From Desulfobacterales bacterium (lineage in GTDB: Bacteria; Desulfobacterota; Desulfobacteria; Desulfobacterales; JAFDCJ01), in contig CP070771.1 in NCBI GenBank assembly GCA_020345785.1, forward strand, positions 4,425,933-4,432,790: a stretch of 6,858 nucleotides of DNA, given 5' to 3'. Position numbers and translations under genes: made by a program. Each line of letters begins with the position of its first letter. The first letter of the stretch is position 1. The notes below the pieces were generated by a model that was not told where the DNA came from, searched no databases, and saw nothing but the letters and a program-made list of their open reading frames with translations. Positions 1 to 4,625 of this stretch are shown one piece after another.

Positions 1-2
1 GG

Positions 3-524
3 GATCTCAGCCGCGAGACCCATCTGAGTTTAGGCGCCTTATATTCTTATTTTGCGAGCAAAGAAGAGCTTCTGGCGATGCTCCAGAATCAACGACGTAC
101 CATAACCAAACGGATACTGGATGAATGCATCGCAAAGGAAAGCAGCCCAGCAGCCCGGCTTAGGGCTGCGATCTTAACACACCTATATTTGAGTGAGGTC
201 ATGCAGCCTTGGTTTTATTTCTCTTACATGGAGGCCAAAAATCTCTCCAAAAAGGAGCAGGATCTGGCAGTTGCCAGTGAACTTTATACCGAAAAGATTT
301 TAGCGGAGATTATCCGGGAGGGCCAGGATCGAGGAGAGTTCATAGCGCGCGATGCTCAACTGACGGCCAGTTTGATTAAGGCCATGCTGCAAGATTGGTA
401 TTTGAAGCGCAGCAAATATGCCAAAAGAAGAATTCCGGTGGAAAAATACGCGCAATTTGTGTTGCAGTTTATTGAGGCTTTTATCGTCGATACTGCAGCT
501 GTTCCACAACGCTTTCAGGCCTGA
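3..524 (+). CDS. TetR/AcrR family transcriptional regulator, 5' end missing
   Basis: The reading frame is open from the window edge (first whole codon at 3) to TGA at 522-524, giving 173 visible residues. The true start lies before the window; the ATG at 78 is internal because the frame upstream still encodes the signature end of a TetR DNA-binding domain. The visible segment GALYSYFASKEELL matches the recognition helix and following helix 4 of this family (consensus roughly gtlYryFpsKeeLl). About 150 residues of helical C-terminal ligand-binding and dimerisation domain follow, with MEAKNLSKKEQ and ELYTEKILAEIIREGQDRGEF resembling TetR proteins of Deltaproteobacteria. TetR proteins are cytoplasmic dimers, usually repressors released by a small ligand. 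The ligand cannot be read from sequence. The Fe-S gene begins 54 nt downstream on the same strand, so co-transcription is likely. Any operator in front of the regulator is outside the window. Confidence 0.9.
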   Translation, partial: DLSRETHLSLGALYSYFASKEELLAMLQNQRRTITKRILDECIAKESSPAARLRAAILTHLYLSEVMQPWFYFSYMEAKNLSKKEQDLAVASELYTEKILAEIIREGQDRGEFIARDAQLTASLIKAMLQDWYLKRSKYAKRRIPVEKYAQFVLQFIEAFIVDTAAVPQRFQA

Positions 525-578
525 TATGGTCTTGCTCAACAAAATAATTCGAAGTAATCAATATTTGGAGGATGGCGA

Positions 579-1640
579 ATGGAAAACATTTATGAGCGAT
601 TGAGAGCACGTCTGGATGACTTGGCAACAGGCTATCCGGCCACCGAGACTAAAATTGAAATCCGGCTGCTCGAGCGGCTGTTCACCGAAGAAGAGGCCGA
701 GTTATATTTGCAGCTTTCGCCACTTCTGCAAAAGCCTGCCGACGTGGCCAGGCAGCTAGGCCGTGATCCGGGTGATATTGCCGGGATGATGGAGCGGATG
801 GCCCAAAAAGGGCTTCTTTTCCGCAAACGCAAAGGCGATTTGGTGCGCTACTCGGCTGTGCCCTATGTGGTGGGAATATTCGAACACCAGCTCGGCCGCA
901 TGGATGAGGGGTTTGCCCGGGATCATGAAGAATATTTTGAAGCCGCCTTCGGTCGCACCATTCAGTCTTTTAAAACTCCCGTGCTGCGTACTGTGCCCAT
1001 CAACCGCCAATTGGTTGCGGATTATCCGGTGGCACCTTATGAAGATGTGCTGCAGATTATCGATAACCAGGAAAAGATTGCAATCGCGCCGTGTGTTTGC
1101 CGGACAACCACTAAATTGGCCGGCAAGGAATGTGATAAGCCGATCGAGAATTGCTTTTCGTTCGGTTCCCATGCCGAGTACTACGTTGAAAACAAAATGG
1201 GACGTTTTATTTCCAACGAGGAGGCCAAAGAGATTGTTCGCAAGAACGAAGAGGCCGGTCTGGTTATGCAGCCGTTTAATTCGCAGAAAATCGGCGGCAT
1301 GTGCAGCTGCTGCGGTGATTGCTGCGGTGTGCTCCGGTCGCTGAAAATGCATCCATCACCGGCAGAGATGGTGCAAAGCAACTATTTTGCCCGGGTTGAT
1401 GAGGACGAATGCACAGGCTGTGAAACCTGTCAGGAGCGATGTCAAATGGACGCTGTTGATGTCACCGACGGCGTTGCTGCGATTGATCTGAACCGCTGCA
1501 TTGGCTGCGGACTGTGCGTGACAACCTGTCCGGTCGATGCGATCGAGCTGATCAAAAAAGCTGAAGATCAGCTTTACGTGCCCCCCAAAACCGGGGCGGA
1601 AACCTATATACGAATTATGCAGGAGCGGGGGAAGATGTAA
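579..1640 (+). CDS. 4Fe-4S dicluster protein with N-terminal winged-helix-like domain
   Basis: This is a 353-aa cytoplasmic protein with no signal peptide or membrane helix. The ATG at 579 follows a GGAGG at 567-571 with 7-nt spacing. Residues about 37-100 read like a MarR/ArsR-type winged helix (PADVARQLGRDPGDIAGMMERMAQKGLLFRK then a short wing, LVRYSAVP). A central domain has a Cys set at 172, 174, 185 and 192 and a dense CSCCGDCC motif at 242-249. The C-terminus is a bacterial ferredoxin domain: CxxCxxCxxxC at 278-288 (followed by Q rather than the usual P) and CxxCxxCxxxCP at 307-318. Two 4Fe-4S clusters are therefore expected, and the nine other cysteines could hold more metal. Family knowledge supports electron transfer. 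Redox sensing by the helix-turn-helix part is my inference; the HTH could also be only structural. It sits behind a TetR gene and is probably co-regulated with it. A G-rich 7-bp array begins 2 nt after the stop. Confidence 0.88.
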   Translation: MENIYERLRARLDDLATGYPATETKIEIRLLERLFTEEEAELYLQLSPLLQKPADVARQLGRDPGDIAGMMERMAQKGLLFRKRKGDLVRYSAVPYVVGIFEHQLGRMDEGFARDHEEYFEAAFGRTIQSFKTPVLRTVPINRQLVADYPVAPYEDVLQIIDNQEKIAIAPCVCRTTTKLAGKECDKPIENCFSFGSHAEYYVENKMGRFISNEEAKEIVRKNEEAGLVMQPFNSQKIGGMCSCCGDCCGVLRSLKMHPSPAEMVQSNYFARVDEDECTGCETCQERCQMDAVDVTDGVAAIDLNRCIGCGLCVTTCPVDAIELIKKAEDQLYVPPKTGAETYIRIMQERGKM

Positions 1641-1642
1641 GG

Positions 1643-1761
1643 GCGGGGTGCGGGGTGCGTGTTGCGGGTTACGGGTTGCGGGTTGCGAGTTTCGGGGTGC
1701 GGGTTGCGGGAGGTCGGGCGCAATGCTCACGGCGCACGGCACTCGGTGCACGGCGCAAGGG
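1643..1761 (+). repeat. Degenerate 7-bp tandem array, 17 units, G-rich
   Basis: From 1643 the sequence falls into 17 consecutive 7-bp units without a phase break. The first ten follow GCGGGTT or GCGGGGT (units at 1664, 1678 and 1699 are exact GCGGGTT). After three transitional units, the pattern becomes GCACGGC (1734-1740 and 1748-1754 exact). By my hand count, neighbouring units agree at about 70% of positions against 25% expected by chance. The array starts 2 nt after the stop of the Fe-S gene and has no coding content; the open frames that cross it are low-complexity artefacts. It makes up the first part of the 304-bp gap before the helicase. Confidence 0.85.
1694..1718 (+). other. Potential G-quadruplex motif within the array
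   Basis: Four G-runs (1694-1697, 1701-1703, 1708-1710, 1716-1718) are separated by loops of 3, 4 and 5 nt, which meets the usual G3+N1-7 rule. Other runs at 1627-1631, 1641-1643, 1645-1648, 1652-1655, 1666-1668, 1673-1675 and 1680-1682 add alternatives, one of them spanning the stop codon. The G-rich strand is the coding strand, so the motif would also be present in the 3' end of the Fe-S mRNA. Folding in the cell is not shown. Confidence 0.5.
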
Positions 1762-1794
1762 ATTGATAGCATACCGAATTTCGCCTTTAAAAAA

Positions 1795-1906
1795 TCTGCC
1801 ATCTGCCCTCGACCATCTGTCGACGGACTTCTTTACGCTATGCGCTATGCTCTCTGCGCTTTGCTGGTGGTCGCTGATTGCTGAAACCTGACACCTGAAA
1901 CCCAAA
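1795..1906 (+). repeat. Second degenerate 7-bp array, 16 units
   Basis: The segment can be cut into 16 consecutive 7-mers. Clear local pairs are TCTGCCA/TCTGCCC (1795-1808), GCTATGC twice (1837-1850), TCTCTGC/GCTTTGC (1851-1864), CGCTGAT/TGCTGAA (1872-1885) and ACCTGAC/ACCTGAA (1886-1899). Mean agreement between neighbouring units is about 60% by hand count; the unit sequence drifts along the array and agreement is poor at 1816-1836. Its phase is shifted from that of the first array (offset 152 bp, not a multiple of 7), and a non-periodic 33-bp spacer (1762-1794) separates them. It ends about 15 bp before a TATAAT. Confidence 0.75.
1862..1880 (+). repeat. Dispersed 19-bp repeat, copy 1
   Basis: TGCTGGTGGTCGCTGATTG here matches 3662-3680 at 18 of 19 positions (T/C difference at 1868/3668) in the same orientation, 1.8 kb away. 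Both copies are in non-coding DNA on either side of the helicase gene. This copy lies inside the second 7-bp array. No function is known to me. Confidence 0.6.
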
Positions 1907-1920
1907 TCGAACCTAAAACA

Positions 1921-1926
1921 TATAAT
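1921..1926 (+). promoter_or_regulatory. Possible -10 element for the helicase gene
   Basis: A perfect TATAAT lies 18 nt before the helicase ATG, which would give a leader of roughly a dozen nucleotides. No good -35 hexamer is present at 16-18 bp upstream, where the end of the 7-bp array lies, so the promoter would be weak, activator-dependent or a chance match. Confidence 0.35.
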
Positions 1927-1944
1927 AGAGGCCGCAAAGAGCTT

Positions 1945-3312
1945 ATGGCTCCCTTTACGATTACTATCACCAATAATCTGCGGTTAAAAAATGTTCCGCC
2001 GAACCTTCTGGCCGTCCTAACCGAAAAGCTGGAAATATTAAATCCCAAATGGCTGGAGAATGAAAGGATGGGGCGCTGGAACCGGGGTACGCCCCAGGTA
2101 TTACGTTTCTACGACAAGGTAGGCCGCACGGGCTTGTGGATTCCGCGAGGCTACATGCGACAGCTGATTTTGCTGTGTCGGCAACATCAAATAAAATATG
2201 AAATTGACGATCAACGCCGGGGTCTGGCTCCCGTCGACTACAACTTTAAAGGCAAGCTACGGCCGTTTCAGCAGGTCGCGGTGGACCGGATGCTGGCCAA
2301 AGACTTCGGTACATTGAGTTCGGCTACCGGATCCGGCAAAACTATAATGGCCTTGTACATGATTGCCCAACGCCGGCAGCCCGCGTTAATCATTGTTCAT
2401 ACCAAAGACCTGGCCGCCCAATGGGCCGTGCGCATTGAAAAATTTCTTGGCATCGAGGCTGAAAAAGTCGGTTTTATCGGCGGCGGAAAAAAGGAGCTGG
2501 GAGAAAAAGCAACCATCGCTTTGGTGCAATCTTTGTACAAATGTGTCGAAGAGGTCGCCGGGCATATCGGGTTTTTGGTGGTGGACGAATGCCATCGTTG
2601 TCCAAGCCGCACCTTCACCGAGGCTGTGACCGGCTTTGACTCCAAATATATGCTGGGATTGTCGGCGACGCCCTGGCGAAGGGACAAACTGTCCAAGTTG
2701 ATTTTCTGGCACCTTGGTGACGTACACCATGAAGTTGATAAAAAGCATCTGATTGAAACCGGAGATGTTCTTCCCGCGAAAGTTATCACCCGGGAAACCG
2801 GCTTTAAGCCCCATTACGATCCGGTGACTGAATACAGCAAGATGTTATCGGAACTGACGGCCGATACGGAAAGAAATGTTCTCATCGCTGGGGACGTTGC
2901 CCGGGAATCCGCGAGCAATGATGGTATTTGCCTGGTTTTGTCCGATCGCAAAGCCCATTGTGAAAACCTGCGGGCCCTGTTGAAGTATCGATTCAAAGTC
3001 GATTCCGAAATTTTGACCGGTGACCTGAATATGGATCAGCGTCAAAAGGTAATCGAATGTTTAAATCAAAAAAAGGTACACGTTGTCATTGCCACCGGCC
3101 AGCTTATTGGTGAGGGCTTTGACTGTCGGAACCTGTCTACCCTGTTTCTTGCCACCCCCATCCGATTCAGCGGCCGTGTCTTGCAGTATCTCGGCCGGGT
3201 ACTGCGTCCTGCACCCGGTAAAAAAATGGCCCGGGTTTTCGATTACGTAGATGTCCATGTCGATACCTTAACCAAAGCGGCTTTGGCCAGACAGAGAATT
3301 TACCGGCGCTGA
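1945..3312 (+). CDS. SF2 DEAD/DEAH-box helicase, XPB/UvsW-like
   Basis: This is a complete 455-aa ATP-dependent nucleic-acid helicase or translocase. An N-terminal domain of about 100 residues precedes the motor (ITITNNLRLKNVPPNLLAVL, then NPKWLENERMGRW), like the damage-recognition-type N-terminus of XPB/UvsW relatives. Motor motifs in order: the region before motif I LRPFQQVAVD (105-114), motif I ATGSGKT (127-133), Ia VHTKDLAAQW (151-160), motif II DECH (214-217), motif III SATP (240-243), IV CLVLSD (329-334), V ATGQLIGEGFD (383-393) and VI QYLGRVLRP (414-422). All catalytic residues are present and the C-terminus (DYVDVHVD) is normal. The ATG at 1945 is the only reasonable start, since an in-frame TGA stands at 1882 with no other start codon between. 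Ribosome binding is weak (AAAGAG close to the ATG). The gene stands alone; the Bax1-type nuclease partner known for some XPB proteins is not next to it. A role in DNA repair or recombination is family-based inference. Confidence 0.92.
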   Translation: MAPFTITITNNLRLKNVPPNLLAVLTEKLEILNPKWLENERMGRWNRGTPQVLRFYDKVGRTGLWIPRGYMRQLILLCRQHQIKYEIDDQRRGLAPVDYNFKGKLRPFQQVAVDRMLAKDFGTLSSATGSGKTIMALYMIAQRRQPALIIVHTKDLAAQWAVRIEKFLGIEAEKVGFIGGGKKELGEKATIALVQSLYKCVEEVAGHIGFLVVDECHRCPSRTFTEAVTGFDSKYMLGLSATPWRRDKLSKLIFWHLGDVHHEVDKKHLIETGDVLPAKVITRETGFKPHYDPVTEYSKMLSELTADTERNVLIAGDVARESASNDGICLVLSDRKAHCENLRALLKYRFKVDSEILTGDLNMDQRQKVIECLNQKKVHVVIATGQLIGEGFDCRNLSTLFLATPIRFSGRVLQYLGRVLRPAPGKKMARVFDYVDVHVDTLTKAALARQRIYRR

Positions 3313-3426
3313 TGGCTGCCACCGATCACTCCTCCGGCAGGGTGTTCCAAGACTAAAAAATGCGCATTGCAAAAGTCGAAAACAGCCTTTCCGCCCTCGC
3401 GAGCTCCATTCGGCCTGCACAGATAA

Positions 3427-3543
3427 CTCCATTCATAAACCATCCCGCTCTATCAGGATGAGAATTGAAAAGGTTTTACCGTTACAACGAAAGTATTTTT
3501 TGGTTGTCCAAACTGACACCATGCCACCGGCATATGAATGGAG
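3427..3543 (+). ncRNA. Candidate structured RNA domain closed by an 11-bp stem
   Basis: CTCCATTCATA at 3427-3437 is the exact reverse complement of 3533-3543. The 95 nt between hold three smaller hairpins: CATCC/GGATG with a 10-nt loop, TTTGG/CCAAA with a 4-nt loop, and ATGCC/GGCAT with a 3-nt loop. The last competes with the closing stem for one base. The nested layout plus the terminator-like hairpin ending at 3590 resembles a small RNA transcribed on the plus strand. It matches no RNA family I can name, and an 11-bp pair within 150 nt is not very rare by chance over 6.9 kb. An upstream promoter is not evident. Confidence 0.25.
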
Positions 3544-3552
3544 CGAGCACGC

Positions 3553-3590
3553 TTTTGCGGGAAACAAGTATGATGCCGCAAAAATTTTTT
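3553..3590 (+). terminator. Rho-independent terminator-like hairpin
   Basis: An 8-bp perfect stem, TTTTGCGG (3553-3560) with CCGCAAAA (3576-3583), has a 15-nt loop and is followed after one A by six T residues (3585-3590). The stem is only half G/C and the loop is long, so it would be a modest terminator. It lies 241 nt after the helicase stop and could end the helicase transcript or the candidate RNA at 3427-3543. Confidence 0.4.
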
Positions 3591-3596
3591 ATATAC

Positions 3597-3678
3597 ATCA
3601 GCGACCACTGACAGATCGTGGTTCCGGTCCCTTCCAGGGGCTTTTCTCATACCCCCAACTCTGCTGGCGGTCGCTGAT
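3597..3678. repeat. 10-bp perfect inverted repeat with 62-bp interior
   Basis: ATCAGCGACC (3597-3606) is the exact reverse complement of GGTCGCTGAT (3669-3678). The interior has further complementary tracts (a GTCCC/GGGGC hairpin near 3627-3641 followed by TTTT, and GGGG 3637-3640 against CCCC within 3652-3656). The right arm lies within the 19-bp sequence also found at 1862-1880, which has no matching left arm nearby. It could be a second RNA domain or the ends of a very small decayed element; no target duplication is obvious. Confidence 0.4.
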
Positions 3679-3680
3679 TG
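3662..3680 (+). repeat. Dispersed 19-bp repeat, copy 2
   Basis: TGCTGGCGGTCGCTGATTG here matches 1862-1880 with one mismatch. In this copy, ten of the bases form the right arm of the 3597-3678 inverted repeat. Confidence 0.6.
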
Positions 3681-3709
3681 AGGGTAGCTAAGGCAGACGC
3701 GACTGTCGA

Positions 3710-3730
3710 TACGGCGCCGCTAAGGCCGTA
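3710..3730. other. Small hairpin TACGGC/GCCGTA
   Basis: Six perfect base pairs (3710-3715 with 3725-3730) close a 9-nt loop. There is no T-tract directly after it. It abuts the palindrome at 3734-3753, so the two could act together upstream of the promoter-like sequence at 3758-3786, but this is speculative. Confidence 0.3.
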
Positions 3731-3733
3731 ATA

Positions 3734-3753
3734 ATTGTATTTTCAAATACAAT
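3734..3753. promoter_or_regulatory. Operator-like palindrome
   Basis: Arms ATTGTATTT and AAATACAAT are perfect 9-bp inverted repeats around a central TC. The length, symmetry and A/T-rich arms are typical of a site for a dimeric HTH regulator. It ends 4 bp before a candidate -35 hexamer and about 80 bp before the start of the 3837-6137 gene run. The cognate regulator is unknown; the TetR and Fe-S HTH proteins in this window are possible but untested candidates. As RNA it would make a hairpin, but no T-run follows, so it is not a good terminator. Confidence 0.45.
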
Positions 3754-3757
3754 ACTC

Positions 3758-3786
3758 TTGCTATATGCTGCAAATAAGGATAATAT
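3758..3786 (+). promoter_or_regulatory. Candidate sigma-70-type promoter for the 3837-6137 cluster
   Basis: TTGCTA (3758-3763) and TAATAT (3781-3786) are separated by 17 bp, each matching the consensus at four of six positions. A closer -10 match, GATAAT (3779-3784), gives only a 15-bp spacer. The leader to the ATG at 3837 would be about 45 nt. Confidence 0.35.
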
Positions 3787-3822
3787 CAAGTAATTACTCC
3801 GCCTTGAAAAATAGTCTCAGGT

Positions 3823-3836
3823 AAATCCAAAATCCA
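3823..3836 (+). repeat. AAATCCA heptad pair touching a start codon
   Basis: Two exact copies of AAATCCA (3823-3829, 3830-3836) abut the ATG at 3837, occupying the place where a ribosome binding site would be. The same heptad type (AAATCCC, AAATCCA) is found at 6840-6853, in the array near lemA. Confidence 0.5.
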
Positions 3837-4532
3837 ATGTATAAAAAAACACCTGAAAATAAAAAAGGATCGGAAACAGCTCTAAAGATACTCGATTCGC
3901 TGCTGAAAGACTCGGGGCGCAGGAAAATAAATGAAAACCAGATCATTGTAATTTTGGATGCCCTGGCAAATGCTGAAGATATTGAGGTCGTTGCCAGATT
4001 TCCCGCCGTTCTTGCCATCTGTGCCCGCAGAGGTTTGGTGCTCAATTCGTCGGCATTATTTTCCCGCTACTGGGAGACGAGCCCGAAAAGGCAGAATTTG
4101 GAAAAACTGCTTTTGGTAAGTGCGGCAATTTTTAAAATTAAAGGGATTACCCCACCAGGAAATCTAAAACAAATCGCCGCATCGCTGAGACATAAATATG
4201 GCGATCTACTATCGACAGGAGAATTTCAACTGAGCAGTGGGATGTATGTCTCAATACAAGCTCTGGAAAATAAGTTAAATACATATCTGACCGGTGGCTC
4301 GCAATCCCGCCCTGTCCAGGGACCGATAACACTCAAAAAGTCCGGATCGCTCGATGTTTCACTGGATAGATTGTTTTCCCCGAAACAAAAGGAACTGGTA
4401 TTTAAAAAGCGGGACGGCCAAGCATTTACCAAAACCGAGCGTGAATATTATTCCAGAATTGTACGAAAAAAACTGGAGGCCATTGCCAGTGAAGAATTGG
4501 GGGAACTGGCTAAACGGCTGACGGCTAAATAA
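3837..4532 (+). CDS. Hypothetical soluble helical protein, 231 aa
   Basis: I do not recognise a named family. The protein is predicted cytoplasmic and basic, with no signal peptide or membrane helix. Residues about 35-100 look like helical-bundle sequence (IIVILDALANAEDIEVVARF, LEKLLLVSAAIFKI). A low-complexity linker lies near 152-175. The C-terminal 50 residues form a compact conserved-looking unit starting LFSPKQKELVFKKRDG (179-194) and continuing TKTEREYYSRIVRKKLEAIA (198-217). This rhythm loosely recalls the helix-turn-helix end of sigma-factor or LuxR-type domains, and I have an impression of similar tails in other bacterial hypothetical proteins, so nucleic-acid binding is a weak inference. 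ATG 3837 is the first start after an in-frame TAA at 3822, but it has no Shine-Dalgarno sequence; two AAATCCA heptads stand there instead. It leads a same-strand run of predicted membrane-protein genes, the next 93 nt away. Confidence 0.75.
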   Translation: MYKKTPENKKGSETALKILDSLLKDSGRRKINENQIIVILDALANAEDIEVVARFPAVLAICARRGLVLNSSALFSRYWETSPKRQNLEKLLLVSAAIFKIKGITPPGNLKQIAASLRHKYGDLLSTGEFQLSSGMYVSIQALENKLNTYLTGGSQSRPVQGPITLKKSGSLDVSLDRLFSPKQKELVFKKRDGQAFTKTEREYYSRIVRKKLEAIASEELGELAKRLTAK

Positions 4533-4585
4533 AGATAAAGTTCGTATTGGTTTCGCCGACTATTGCCCTCGGGAATTGCCCATTT

Positions 4586-4608
4586 AATTCAAGTTGCTAG
4601 ATTGAATT
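4586..4608. promoter_or_regulatory. Short inverted repeat before the membrane-protein gene
   Basis: AATTCAA (4586-4592) and TTGAATT (4602-4608) are perfect 7-bp arms around 9 nt, ending 6 nt before the GAGGA ribosome binding site of the 4626 gene. It could be a protein site or an mRNA hairpin affecting translation; A/T-rich arms make chance a real possibility. Confidence 0.3.
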
Positions 4609-4625
4609 GTGCATGAGGATATCAA

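Larger units (their letters stand above)
3313..3836. other. 524-bp intergenic region rich in inverted repeats, no convincing gene
   Basis: No open frame here has a ribosome binding site, a family motif or good coding character. Perfect inverted repeats occur along it: AATGCGCATT (3359-3368), an 11-bp pair (3427-3437 with 3533-3543), CATCC/GGATG (3441-3445 with 3456-3460), TTTGG/CCAAA (3499-3503 with 3508-3512), ATGCC/GGCAT (3521-3525 with 3529-3533), an 8-bp pair followed by T6 (3553-3590), a 10-bp pair (3597-3606 with 3669-3678), TACGGC/GCCGTA (3710-3715 with 3725-3730) and a palindrome at 3734-3753. The density suggests structured RNA, a decayed repeat element, or both. Confidence 0.5.

Noticed and set aside
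756..1352. 198-codon open frame on the minus strand
   Set aside because: It lies fully antisense to the Fe-S gene, whose motifs are unmistakable; no family features or ribosome binding site.
1356..1905. Several 78-148-codon open frames on both strands over the 7-bp arrays
   Set aside because: Their translations are low-complexity repeats (for example runs of R, P, A and T) produced by the G-rich array.
1643..1906. CRISPR array
   Set aside because: Units are 7 bp, contiguous and degenerate, with no 25-40-bp repeats, no spacers and no cas genes.
2386..2814. 142- and 130-codon minus-strand frames
   Set aside because: Antisense shadows of the helicase motor domain.
3597..3678. Terminal inverted repeats of a mini transposable element
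   Set aside because: At 82 bp with 10-bp ends, it shows no flanking target duplication that I can see; kept only as an inverted repeat.
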